DNA from: Parachlamydiales bacterium
GTDB taxonomy: Bacteria > Chlamydiota > Chlamydiia > Chlamydiales > SM23-39
DNA: 61,892 nucleotides
Direction of reading: 5' to 3'
NCBI GenBank assembly: GCA_015661075.1
Contig: JACVQJ010000008.1
Coordinates: forward strand, 1-61,892
Below are positions 23,990 to 32,402 of the stretch, piece after piece; position 1 is the first letter of the stretch, and every line of letters begins with the position of its first letter. The notes beneath the pieces were generated by a model. The model did not search any database. It was not told the origin of the DNA and saw only the letters and a program-made list of their open reading frames with translations. The position numbers and the translations under genes are program-made.

Positions 23990-26900
23990 TGTGCTGAAAC
24001 TCGAAACGCCCTTATTCGGCTCCCGGCTTCTGGAAGCGTCGGCCGGCACGGGAAAAACCTTTGCCATTGAGCATGTCTTTGTCCGCTTGCTTCTCGAAGC
24101 GCCGGAGGGCGAAGAGCCGCTCAGCCTCGAGCAGATTCTGGCCATTACCTTTACGCGGGCGGCGGCGAGAGAAATGCGCCTGCGCATCCGCGCCAATCTG
24201 GAAAAAGCCCTGCAGCAGCTAACGACCGAACCCGTCTGGCCCTATCTGCGCCCGCATGCGCAATCGCAGCCGGCGCGCCGACGCATCGAAGATGCTTTGT
24301 TGGGATTTGAACGGGCGCAAATTTTTACCATCCACGGATTTTGCCATCGCAGCCTCGGGCAGTTTGCTTTGCAGTCGAAAATGTTCATGCCCACGAAGCA
24401 GGAAAAGCTCGCGTTTCGCCAGGCCATCCAGCCGGATGTATTGGATTTTTTGGAAAAACAGCAGGTGCTCTGTCCCGAGCAAATCGGTCGGCTGCTGGGA
24501 AAAAAAAGAGATGTCGAAGGGATTTGCGATGCACTGCTGGATGCGCCGAATCCCTCGCGCGGCGGCAGTTTTGCCCAGGATTTGGCCGCGATGGCGCGAA
24601 AGATCCAGCCCGCCGCGCTGGAGCAACTGCGCGCGGACTTTGAACGATTGAGGCCGAATTATAAAACGACGGGCTTCAAGGGCGAAGATTTTGACGAACA
24701 AGTGGTTTGTTTGGCCCAACTTTTAGAGGGCCGTGATCCGGAAACGGCCCTGCGGCGCCTCATTTTTTGGCAGGGATCGCTATTCGCCTTTTTGTCGCCC
24801 GCCAATCGAAAGGTCCGCATCAAAGAGGAGTTTTCGTCGAAGATATTCGATTGGAGCGTGGAACAATTGGGTCCTTTGATCGAACAGATGATCGATCCTC
24901 GGCGGCTACTCCGCCAGCTTCGATTTGAGTGGCAGCCGCATTTAGAAAAGTGTCTGGAGCAAAAAGGGCTGTTTTCGCCCGATTATCTCTTGCATCGCAT
25001 GAAAGAGGCGCTCGACGATCCGCCATTTTTGCAGAGCCTGCAGAAAAAATATCGGGCGGCGATCGTCGACGAGTTCCAGGACACCGATGCGGTGCAATGG
25101 GACATTTTTCGCCGGATCTTTTTGGATACTCAGCGCCTGTTTTATCTCGTGGGCGACCCCAAGCAGTCGATCTATCGCTTCCGGCAGGCCGATCTCTATA
25201 CCTATTTTCATGCGCGGCGCGCTCTCGGCGATGGCTCGCTCGCCACGCTGGACACCAATTTTCGCTCGACGCCGCAGCTGATCAGCGCGCTCAACGATCT
25301 CTTCGGCGATGAGCAGGTGCATCCGTGGCTCTGGCTGCCGCGGGAAAACCGCTCCGAGAGCTATCGCCCTGTGAAAGCCGGAGCCAACCATCAGTGGCAA
25401 TCGGGCGACGATCGCAAGCCGGTCCAGTTTTTTATCGCCAATGATTTGTTCGATTATGTAGCCCAGGAAATTGCGCGCTTACGACCGCACGTCCCAAGCT
25501 ATGGATCGTTCGCCATTTTGGTGAAAGACCGGATGCAGGCGTTCGAGGTGCAGAGCTATCTGCAGGCTCGTTCTCTTCCTTGCTGGGCTAAAAACCAGTC
25601 GCCGTTGGGGCGCAGCTTGGCATTTCATGCTCTTGAAGAACTGTTCCAGGCCATCTATCAGCCGCGCAATGCGAGCGCTGTGAAAATATTAATGTCTGGA
25701 CCATTCGTATCCATCCCCGATGAACAGATTTTGCCGCAAATTCTGGAGTGGAAAGCGATATTGGATCGCGAAGGGCTGCCCGGCTTTTTCCGCGCCTTTT
25801 TGATGGCGCGCAGCAATGGATGCACCGTTTATGAGCGCATCAAACAACGAGGATCCTCCTTTTTTCAGGATGTCTTTCAAATCATCGAGCAGATGCTCTC
25901 GGTTCGCACGCTGAATCTCGAATCGCTCAAGCGGTTTTTCCGCGAACTCGAGGCCGCAGATCCCGATGATGATGCGGCGGCGCGGCGCAGGATCGAAAAC
26001 GACGAAGAGGCGATCCAGATCATGACCATGCATGCCAGCAAGGGGCTGGAGTTCGATATCGTTTTTGTTCTCGGTGCGGCGTCCCGGACCGTGCGAGAGG
26101 AAGAGGAACCTCAAGAGGCTGAGGCCGAAAAGCTGCGCCAGCTCTACGTCGCCTTGACCCGCGCCCGTTGGCGGCTCTATCTGCCCCTCGTTCAAAGCAG
26201 CCGTAAGACGGAGGGCGCCGAATCGCCGCTCGATCTCTTTTGGAAGCGCAGCAAGCTGGGTGAACATCCCATCGATATCGTCGAAAAACTGGCTGCCAAA
26301 AACCCGCATATCGGGCTGCAGACAGTAATTGATGCGCAGATTCATATTCCGATCGAAAAAGCGGCAGCTAAGCTGGCGCCGCCACCCGCATTGTCGCTGC
26401 CCTCTGTTCACCGTTCGATTTTTTCATATAGTTCCCTATCCCACGAAATGGAACACGCCAGTCAGCTCTGGATTGAGTCGGATGAAAAGACCGTGCATTC
26501 GTTGCCCCGCGGCAGCGAAACGGGAATCCTTCTTCACCGGATTTTTGAGCGCATCTTGACGAGCCGCACAGAGTCCGCAGCGATTGTCCATCAAGAGCTG
26601 CGCCTGTCGATATTGAGAGATTGGGAAGAGCCCGTCCAGAAAATGGTGCAAACGGTATTGACCATGCCGCTCTTTGAGGACTGCGCATTGATCGATTGCC
26701 CGCAAAGGCGGGTGGAAACGGAGTTTCTCTTTGCCGAGGCTCCGCATTTTTTCAAGGGATTTGTCGATTTGATCTTCCAGTGGAAAGGAAAGCTCTATTT
26801 TCTCGACTGGAAAACCAACTATCTGGGCAGCAGCGACGAGAGTTATTCTGTTGAACAGATGAAGCAAGCCATGAACGACGGCGATTATTGGTTTCAGGCG

Positions 26901-27056
26901 TCTCTATATGCCGAGGCTCTTCAAAAAGCCTGGCCATCGATTCCCTTCGGCGGCGCGGTTTATCTCTTTTTGCGCGGCGTCCACGCGCCGTCTCGCGGAA
27001 CTCTGTTTTTTCAACCCACACCGGTATCACTGGATGAGCGAATATGGAAGCACTAG
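23982..27056 (+). CDS. recB: Exodeoxyribonuclease V beta chain (helicase-nuclease)
   Basis: A 1024-residue RecB: SF1A helicase fused to a RecB-type nuclease. Visible motifs are LEASAGTGKTF (motif I, near residue 20), ITFTRAAAREMRLRIR (Ia), IVDEFQDTDAVQW (II), LVGDPKQSIYRFRQAD (III), DTNFRSTPQLI (IV), and TMHASKGLEFDIVFVLG (V). ALTRARWRLYLPL (VI) is close behind. The nuclease near the end has GFVDLIFQWKG then LYFLDWKTNY, giving the D-(x)n-D-x-K active site. It is shorter than E. coli RecB (1180). The true start is the ATG at 23982, inside the end of recC. Its end overlaps recD by 13 bases. Confidence 0.95.
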   Translation: MFDVLKLETPLFGSRLLEASAGTGKTFAIEHVFVRLLLEAPEGEEPLSLEQILAITFTRAAAREMRLRIRANLEKALQQLTTEPVWPYLRPHAQSQPARRRIEDALLGFERAQIFTIHGFCHRSLGQFALQSKMFMPTKQEKLAFRQAIQPDVLDFLEKQQVLCPEQIGRLLGKKRDVEGICDALLDAPNPSRGGSFAQDLAAMARKIQPAALEQLRADFERLRPNYKTTGFKGEDFDEQVVCLAQLLEGRDPETALRRLIFWQGSLFAFLSPANRKVRIKEEFSSKIFDWSVEQLGPLIEQMIDPRRLLRQLRFEWQPHLEKCLEQKGLFSPDYLLHRMKEALDDPPFLQSLQKKYRAAIVDEFQDTDAVQWDIFRRIFLDTQRLFYLVGDPKQSIYRFRQADLYTYFHARRALGDGSLATLDTNFRSTPQLISALNDLFGDEQVHPWLWLPRENRSESYRPVKAGANHQWQSGDDRKPVQFFIANDLFDYVAQEIARLRPHVPSYGSFAILVKDRMQAFEVQSYLQARSLPCWAKNQSPLGRSLAFHALEELFQAIYQPRNASAVKILMSGPFVSIPDEQILPQILEWKAILDREGLPGFFRAFLMARSNGCTVYERIKQRGSSFFQDVFQIIEQMLSVRTLNLESLKRFFRELEAADPDDDAAARRRIENDEEAIQIMTMHASKGLEFDIVFVLGAASRTVREEEEPQEAEAEKLRQLYVALTRARWRLYLPLVQSSRKTEGAESPLDLFWKRSKLGEHPIDIVEKLAAKNPHIGLQTVIDAQIHIPIEKAAAKLAPPPALSLPSVHRSIFSYSSLSHEMEHASQLWIESDEKTVHSLPRGSETGILLHRIFERILTSRTESAAIVHQELRLSILRDWEEPVQKMVQTVLTMPLFEDCALIDCPQRRVETEFLFAEAPHFFKGFVDLIFQWKGKLYFLDWKTNYLGSSDESYSVEQMKQAMNDGDYWFQASLYAEALQKAWPSIPFGGAVYLFLRGVHAPSRGTLFFQPTPVSLDERIWKH

Positions 27057-28510
27057 ATACACTCGATCGATTTTTTGCCGAACAGATGGGCCCCAGTAGC
27101 CAGCCGTTTTACCGGCGCCTGATGGCCCATTCGCGCAAAGGCCATCTTTGCATGCGATCCGGTGAGGACATCGTTTCGGAGAAGATGGACGTCATTCGGG
27201 ATAAAAACCGCTATTATTTGCATCGCAACTGGGTCTTGGAGACGACGATCCTTCAACAGTTGCAGCGCCTGCTGCAATCGGCGCCGAAAGAGATTTTTGA
27301 GCGAAGCGCATTTTCGGTTCCTTCCCAGCTGCACGAGAAGCAAGCAGAAGCGGTGCGCCGAGTGTTGACGCAGAGCTTGACGGTAGTGAGCGGCGGTCCC
27401 GGAACGGGAAAAACCTATACGGCGGGACAGCTCGTTCAGGCCCTGATGATGGCTCTGGGCTCTACGCCATTGCGGGTCAAGATCGCCGCGCCGACCGGCA
27501 AAGCGGCGGATCGCCTGGCGCAGGCCATTGTCCCGATGGAGCGATTGCAGGTAGAGGCGATGACGCTGCACAGGCTCTTGGGCCTGCAGCCGGGCCGATG
27601 CCGCCTATTTGAAGAGCGTAGGATCGATGCCGATCTCATCCTCATCGACGAGGCGTCGATGATCGATGCGTCGCTCTTCGCCCATTTGCTCTCGGCCGTG
27701 CCGAATGGCGCCCGCATTGTGTTGTTTGGCGATGCCGATCAGCTGCCGCCCATCGATGGAGGCGGGATTTTCGCCGATCTGGCCGAAATGCTCTCCATCC
27801 GGCTCGAGATATGTCATCGGACCCAGGATGCATCGGTACACAATATTTATGAGGCGGTGCGCAAGGGCCATGTAAATCCGCTTTACAATTTGCTCGAACC
27901 ATTGCCGCAGGATCTGATTGGCTGGATTGAGTCGATTTTGGGAAATCTTGCATTCAGTGAAAAGCCTGCCATGGCTGATCTGATCGAGCGGTTCGACCGG
28001 CTGCGCGTGATCTGTCCATTGCGAAAAGGGCCGCTCGGCATTGATGCGATCAATCGCGCGCTGTTGCATCGGCTGCAGAAACGGCTCGTTCCCGGGCAAT
28101 GGTGGGCGGCGCCGATCCTGGTAACGAACAACGATGCGAGTTTGCAGCTTTATAATGGTACGTCTGGGGTCGTTTTGGCCCAATATCGCGGGGGGGCCCT
28201 TGTGCGGGGATTTGAAGAGGCGTTTATATCCGATGGCCGCTCATTTCCGCTGTTTCAGCTGCCCGGTTATGAAATTGCCTTGGCTCTTTCGGTTCATAAA
28301 AGCCAGGGCAGTGAATTCGATCAGGTGGTTTGCTGTCTGCCGCAGGGCAGCGAGGAGTTTGCGAGAGAAGCGCTCTACACCGCATTGACGCGGGCGAAGA
28401 AAAAAATCCGGCTGGCAGGAGATCAAACGACGTTGGATGCGATGATGAACACCCGCTCCCGGCAGGAAAATGGTCTACGAGAGCGGATGGAGAAAATTAC
28501 ATTGCCTTGA
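27044..28510 (+). CDS. recD: Exodeoxyribonuclease V alpha chain
   Basis: A 488-residue RecD, the SF1B 5'-3' helicase of RecBCD. Motif I is VSGGPGTGKTYTA near residues 113-125. KIAAPTGKAADRLAQAI is motif Ia, LILIDEASMID motif II, and VLFGDADQLPPIDGGGIFAD motif III. ALSVHKSQGSEFDQVV and LYTALTRAKKKI near the end are motifs V and VI. It is shorter than E. coli RecD (608), mainly in the N-terminal domain. Translation is coupled to recB by a 13-base overlap. The last 14 bases overlap the convergent end of rpsT. Confidence 0.94.
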   Translation: MEALDTLDRFFAEQMGPSSQPFYRRLMAHSRKGHLCMRSGEDIVSEKMDVIRDKNRYYLHRNWVLETTILQQLQRLLQSAPKEIFERSAFSVPSQLHEKQAEAVRRVLTQSLTVVSGGPGTGKTYTAGQLVQALMMALGSTPLRVKIAAPTGKAADRLAQAIVPMERLQVEAMTLHRLLGLQPGRCRLFEERRIDADLILIDEASMIDASLFAHLLSAVPNGARIVLFGDADQLPPIDGGGIFADLAEMLSIRLEICHRTQDASVHNIYEAVRKGHVNPLYNLLEPLPQDLIGWIESILGNLAFSEKPAMADLIERFDRLRVICPLRKGPLGIDAINRALLHRLQKRLVPGQWWAAPILVTNNDASLQLYNGTSGVVLAQYRGGALVRGFEEAFISDGRSFPLFQLPGYEIALALSVHKSQGSEFDQVVCCLPQGSEEFAREALYTALTRAKKKIRLAGDQTTLDAMMNTRSRQENGLRERMEKITLP

Positions 28511-28802
28511 CGCGTGCGGTCATTCGCGACTTGGTGCGAGCGGCTTTGTTGCGTTTGTAGACGCCTTTTTTCACGCCTTTGTCCATCAGGCCGTAAACGG
28601 TATTGAGTTTTTCCCGAATGCTTTCAGGTGCTTCTTTTTTCTCGAGAGATGATTCAAATGAGCGGATCGCCGTCAGAACGCTAGAGGTGAAAGAACGGTT
28701 TCTTAGACGCCGTTTTTCGCTTTGAATGTCGCGTTTCAGCGCACTCGGCTGTCTTGCGTTCTCATCTTTCTTTTTTTCCTGCGCCGCTTTTTCTTCTGCC
28801 AT
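28497..28802 (-). CDS. rpsT: 30S ribosomal protein S20
   Basis: A 101-residue basic helical protein. The centre and end (ALKRDIQSEKRRLRNRSFTS, GLMDKGVKKGVYKRNKAARTKSRM) fit S20, which binds the 5' domain of 16S rRNA. An acidic/lysine N-terminal tail (MAEEKAAQEKKKDENARQ) makes it longer than E. coli S20 (87). It lies beside the CoiA-like gene and rpoD, the order I recall for CT617-CT616-CT615 in C. trachomatis. Its 3' end overlaps recD convergently by 14 bases. Confidence 0.95.
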   Translation of the reverse strand: MAEEKAAQEKKKDENARQPSALKRDIQSEKRRLRNRSFTSSVLTAIRSFESSLEKKEAPESIREKLNTVYGLMDKGVKKGVYKRNKAARTKSRMTARVKAM

Positions 28803-28843
28803 AGATTCCTGGTGTGTTTGCTGTTTTCTATGGGAGCAGTATA

Positions 28844-29344
28844 ATGCCTTCGAGGAAATTCGTAAAGGCTATGCTGTCCAAAAAAACAATCTACTATGCT
28901 CTGATCGCCCTTGCGGCGCTGGTCAGCCTGTATTTTTGGACGATGGCATCCCGCATTCTGTTTGCGAATCATTTTTTGAATCGGACCGCTGCTGCCCGCG
29001 TCATTCAGTGGGAGGTCGAAGAGATCAGCTCTGATCAGTTTGCCATCAAGGCCTGCTATTCATTCGAGATCGACGGGCGCGTCTATCATGGAAATACTCT
29101 GTTGGCCAAGCCATACTATCTCAACCCGCCGTCCGCCGTCGCGGCTCTCAAGGAAAAGGCAAAGCTCTCCGAGCCGGTGACGGCCTGGTATCGGGCGTCG
29201 GATCCGACGCAATCATCTTTAGAAAAACACTTTCCGTTGGGACTGCTCTTGCGAGCCCTTCTTGCGAGCGCGGTATTTATCTATTTTATTCGGCTGACGT
29301 TTGCCTCAGTAAAAATTCCAACCCGATGGAAAGATTTTTTTTGA
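28844..29344 (+). CDS. DUF3592-like membrane protein
   Basis: A 166-residue protein with one membrane helix near residues 15-33 (IYYALIALAALVSLYFW) and a second near 137-155 (LLLRALLASAVFIYFIRL). Between them is an extracytoplasmic domain containing FAIKACYSFEIDGRVYHGNTL and VTAWYRASDPTQSSLEKHFP, the Y-x-F-x-x-x-G-x-x-Y and Y-x-x-x-D-P pattern of the DUF3592 family. Function is unknown. I chose the ATG at 28844 because GGGAG lies 7 bases before it; an in-frame GTG at 28814 is less likely. It is divergent from rpsT, and its last 59 bases overlap the end of the CoiA-like gene on the other strand. Confidence 0.6.
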   Translation: MPSRKFVKAMLSKKTIYYALIALAALVSLYFWTMASRILFANHFLNRTAAARVIQWEVEEISSDQFAIKACYSFEIDGRVYHGNTLLAKPYYLNPPSAVAALKEKAKLSEPVTAWYRASDPTQSSLEKHFPLGLLLRALLASAVFIYFIRLTFASVKIPTRWKDFF

Positions 29345-30089
29345 CTTGATGCTGCGCGACGTTAGCGCGGCTGGATAATATTCTTTCTTCCAGTTCGCGT
29401 ATCTGCTGAAGATAGTTCGGGTATCGGATCGCCCGGTCCAACAGATCACCGGCAAAAAATAGGCCTTTCTGGCGTTGCCCCAGCTGACGGGTCAGGGTTT
29501 CTTTCGCCATAGTATGGATTCCGGGGCGAGTGAGATCGACGGGCAGAGGCGGCCCGCGTGCGAGTCTTTTGCGATCGTCGAGGACTTCAAATTGATCGTA
29601 GACGAATGGACGCGTCAAGGAAAAATAATAGCCTTGATGGCGGAGATGGTCTTCGGTCGGGCGAAGGGTGCGGCGCCGGTTATAGAGGCGGTCATCCATT
29701 AGCCAAATGATCTGGTATCCTTCGCTGGCGTAGTCCTTTTCGCGCTGGAAGGCCTGAGACAGGGCGATGGGCGAGCATTGGATTTCGAAAACGAGATTTT
29801 TCTCTTCCCAGCATAAGTCGGCAATGCGTAAAATTTTTTTAAATGGCCGTTCGGCGATCAATGAGGGGTTGAGATCTCTAAGATGCTCCTGAAGGATCAG
29901 GTGGTCGATGCTGCGGCTGTGCAAGCGGCAAGATTGAACCGTCTGCAAATGGTAAAAATGCGATCGGCGCTGGCGAAAGTTGCGTTTTTGCACGACTCCG
30001 CGGCATTCAATGCAGCGGTAGCTATCAAACGAATGGGCCTCATCGGCATGGATGACGCGCCCGCTCTCGTCCAGTGCATATAACGCCAT
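29286..30089 (-). CDS. CoiA-like competence nuclease
   Basis: A 267-residue protein resembling CoiA-family nucleases linked to DNA uptake and recombination. The N-terminus has CIEC (C26, C29) in a short zinc-ribbon-like segment with HFYHLQ and CRLHSRSIDHLILQEHL. RIADLCWEEKNLVFEIQCSPI supplies D91, E102 and Q104 in PD-(D/E)xK style, the lysine replaced by Gln as in other CoiA-like proteins. WLMDDRLYNRR follows. I chose the ATG at 30089, with AAGG six bases upstream. The gene lies between rpsT and rpoD, the position of CT616. A role in recombination of incoming or damaged DNA is inferred, consistent with natural transformation shown in some chlamydiae. Confidence 0.7.
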   Translation of the reverse strand: MALYALDESGRVIHADEAHSFDSYRCIECRGVVQKRNFRQRRSHFYHLQTVQSCRLHSRSIDHLILQEHLRDLNPSLIAERPFKKILRIADLCWEEKNLVFEIQCSPIALSQAFQREKDYASEGYQIIWLMDDRLYNRRRTLRPTEDHLRHQGYYFSLTRPFVYDQFEVLDDRKRLARGPPLPVDLTRPGIHTMAKETLTRQLGQRQKGLFFAGDLLDRAIRYPNYLQQIRELEERILSSRANVAQHQVKKNLSIGLEFLLRQTSAE

Positions 30090-30130
30090 GAAGAACCTTA
30101 GTTGCAAATAATCGCAAACAGATTATGATA

Positions 30131-30159
30131 TTGACGGAAAGGGGTGTTCTGTCCACAAT
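30131..30159 (+). promoter_or_regulatory. Putative rpoD promoter
   Basis: TTGACG (30131-30136), a 17-base spacer and CACAAT (30154-30159), 52 bases upstream of the rpoD ATG. The -35 is near consensus and the -10 weak. Confidence 0.5.
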
Positions 30160-30211
30160 TCTTTTGCCTTACATTGCTTTTTTTCGGCCATTGGACCCTT
30201 CTTAGGAGACC

Positions 30212-31870
30212 ATGAGTTCAACGACATCTTTTAGCAGTCCGCAACATCAGCAAAAAATCGAAGAACTTGTAGTTCTTGCGAAGGAACAGGGCTACCTCAC
30301 GTACGAGGAGATCAACGAAATTCTGCCGATGACCTTTGATTCGCCGGAGCAGATCGATTCCGTCCTGATCTATTTGAGCGGGATGGACATCCAGGTCCTC
30401 AACCAGGCAGAGGTCGACCGGCAAAAAGAGCGCAAGAAAGAGGCCAAGGAGCTGGAAGGCCTTCCCAAGCGATCCGAAGGAACGTCTGACGACCCGGTTC
30501 GAATGTATCTGAAGGAGATGGGATCTGTCCCTCTTCTGACGCGCGAAGAAGAGGTAGAAATCTCGAAGCGCATCGAAAAGGCGCAGATTCAGATGGAAAA
30601 GATCATCCTGCGATTCCGTTACTCGACGCAGGAAGCGATTTCCATTGCGCACCATCTGATCTCCGGAAAAGAGCGGTTCGACAAGATAATTCTGGAAAAA
30701 GAAGTCGCCGATAAAAATCACTATCTCGTCATTTTGCCGAAACTGTGCGAACTCATGAAAAAAGAAGATCTTCTTCTGGAAGTTCTTCTGATTCGTTTGC
30801 GGGATGCAGCTCTAAAGAAAGATGAGCGCGTCCAGTTGATGGAAGACGTGGAAAAATGCCGAATTCGATCTCAGGCCTATCTGCGCCGGTTTTGCTGCCG
30901 GCATAATATCATCGAAGATTTCGGCGAAGTGATTTTAGCGAGCTACGATCGATTCCTTGCCCTTGAAAAAGAGATCACGGAACTGACTCCCCGCGCAGAG
31001 AAAAACAAGTTTGCGGCTGGAAAGCTTATCGCAGCGAAGCGCAAACTCTGCAAGCGCGAACTGGCGGCGGGCCGATCACTCGACGAGTTTAAAAAAGATG
31101 TCCGGATGCTGCAGCGCTGGATGGACAAGAGCCAGGAAGCCAAGCGCGAAATGGTCGAATCGAACCTGCGGCTTGTCATCTCGATTGCAAAAAAATATAC
31201 CAACCGCGGCCTCTCCTTTTTAGATTTGATTCAGGAAGGAAACATGGGCCTGATGAAAGCGGTGGAGAAGTTTGAATACCGCCGCGGCTATAAGTTCTCG
31301 ACCTATGCGACCTGGTGGATTCGTCAGGCCGTCACACGCGCCATCGCCGATCAGGCCAGGACGATTCGTATCCCGGTCCACATGATCGAAACAATCAATA
31401 AAGTATTGCGCGGGGCCAAAAAGCTGATGATGGAAACCGGACGCGAGCCGACGCCGGAAGAGCTGGCCGTCGAGCTGGGCCTGACGCCCGAGCGCGTGAG
31501 AGAAATCTACAAGATTGCTCAGCATCCGATCTCATTGCAAGCCGAAGTCGGCGATGGCGGCGAGAGCCAATTCGGCGACTTTTTGGAAGATACCGCGATC
31601 GAATCCCCCGCGGAAGCGACCGGCTATGCGATTCTCAAAGACAAAATGGGCGAGGTCCTCGCGACGTTGACAGACCGCGAGCGCACGGTTCTCATCGAGC
31701 GCTTCGGCCTATTGGACGGCAAGCCCAAGACGCTCGAAGAAGTGGGCGTCCGCTTCAAGGTCACGCGCGAGCGCGTGCGCCAGATCGAAGCGAAAGCCCT
31801 TCGCAAGATGCGCCATCCGACCCGAGCCAAACAGCTGCAGGCCTTTTTGGATCTTCTCGAAGGCGAGTAA
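30212..31870 (+). CDS. rpoD: Primary sigma factor (sigma-66)
   Basis: A 552-residue housekeeping sigma factor. An N-terminal region 1.1 is followed by region 1.2 ([20 protein letters not shown] near residues 92-112), then a non-conserved insert. Region 2 contains [20 protein letters not shown] and [20 protein letters not shown], which contact the -10. Region 3 starts [14 protein letters not shown]. Region 4.2 ([20 protein letters not shown], then KALRKMRHP) binds the -35. Length and order match chlamydial sigma-66, and promoters found here (TTGATG/TATACT, TTGACG) fit its consensus. A strong TTAGGAGACC ribosome site precedes the ATG. A palindromic element starts 16 bases after the stop. Confidence 0.97.
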   Translation: MSSTTSFSSPQHQQKIEELVVLAKEQGYLTYEEINEILPMTFDSPEQIDSVLIYLSGMDIQVLNQAEVDRQKERKKEAKELEGLPKRSEGTSDDPVRMYLKEMGSVPLLTREEEVEISKRIEKAQIQMEKIILRFRYSTQEAISIAHHLISGKERFDKIILEKEVADKNHYLVILPKLCELMKKEDLLLEVLLIRLRDAALKKDERVQLMEDVEKCRIRSQAYLRRFCCRHNIIEDFGEVILASYDRFLALEKEITELTPRAEKNKFAAGKLIAAKRKLCKRELAAGRSLDEFKKDVRMLQRWMDKSQEAKREMVESNLRLVISIAKKYTNRGLSFLDLIQEGNMGLMKAVEKFEYRRGYKFSTYATWWIRQAVTRAIADQARTIRIPVHMIETINKVLRGAKKLMMETGREPTPEELAVELGLTPERVREIYKIAQHPISLQAEVGDGGESQFGDFLEDTAIESPAEATGYAILKDKMGEVLATLTDRERTVLIERFGLLDGKPKTLEEVGVRFKVTRERVRQIEAKALRKMRHPTRAKQLQAFLDLLEGE

Positions 31871-31885
31871 GGAGCTTTACTGTCC

Positions 31886-32031
31886 GCGGCAAGGTCTTTA
31901 AATTTTTCATCGGTATCTTTTGCGCTCCAGCGCATTGCTCGCACTCGCAAACTTTCTAAGTTTGCTTCGTGTCTCCGCAACGCTACTGGAATCACAAAAT
32001 CTAACCGCCAAAAATTTAAGAACCTTGTCGC
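31886..32031. repeat. Palindromic element 2 (146 bp)
   Basis: The terminal arms 31886-31907 and 32010-32031 are inverted repeats of 22 bases with three mismatches (left arm GCGGCAAGGTCTTTAAATTT and on). The centre is a perfect hairpin, GCAAACTT-TCT-AAGTTTGC (31947-31965). The flanks between show further imperfect symmetry (TCCAG on both sides). It fills the space between the convergent rpoD and immunity genes. It has the same plan as element 1, including the 8-TCT-8 centre, but a different sequence. It may act as a two-way transcription barrier, though no T-tract follows. Confidence 0.72.
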
Positions 32032-32043
32032 GCTCAGTATAAA

Positions 32044-32400
32044 CTATTTTTGATAGTTGAATGCTTCCAACACCTTCTTTGCCATTAGAGTGATTCTAGT
32101 CCATTCAGGGGTGTCGATAAATAGTTGAGGGAGATCATTGTCGACCCAAAACTTTTTAAATTCCTCGTGGAATTGCTTCAGGATGTGTAATTGAATGTCT
32201 GAGATGCCATATGCCTTATATTCTTCGAAAATGGATTCTGCAGATGAGGAATAACAGCAAACAGCTTCGTCAAAATCGTCGCATTCGGGCCCTTCTCCTC
32301 TAATCCATATTCTTGTTTGGTATTCCTTATCGGAGATATGGGAGATGTCCCGAAGAAATTGACTTAGTATATAATTTCTATCTTCTGCTGAAAGATTCAT
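32044..32400 (-). CDS. Putative immunity protein of the toxin locus
   Basis: A 118-residue soluble acidic protein with no signal peptide. RIWIRGEGPECDDFDEA and the helical HILKQFHEEFKKFW resemble small immunity proteins found behind polymorphic toxins, but I cannot name the family. The start is 2 bases after the toxin gene's stop codon, on the same strand, so the two are translated together. Small, acidic, immediately downstream and co-oriented is the standard layout of an immunity gene, so I infer that it binds and blocks the C-terminal toxin domain in the producer. Confidence rests mainly on context. Confidence 0.6.
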   Translation of the reverse strand: MNLSAEDRNYILSQFLRDISHISDKEYQTRIWIRGEGPECDDFDEAVCCYSSSAESIFEEYKAYGISDIQLHILKQFHEEFKKFWVDNDLPQLFIDTPEWTRITLMAKKVLEAFNYQK

Positions 32401-32402
32401 AA

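Noticed and set aside
31886..32031. Palindrome after rpoD considered as a plain rho-independent terminator
   Set aside because: It is 146 bases with terminal inverted repeats and no T-tract; it resembles two other elements in non-terminator positions.
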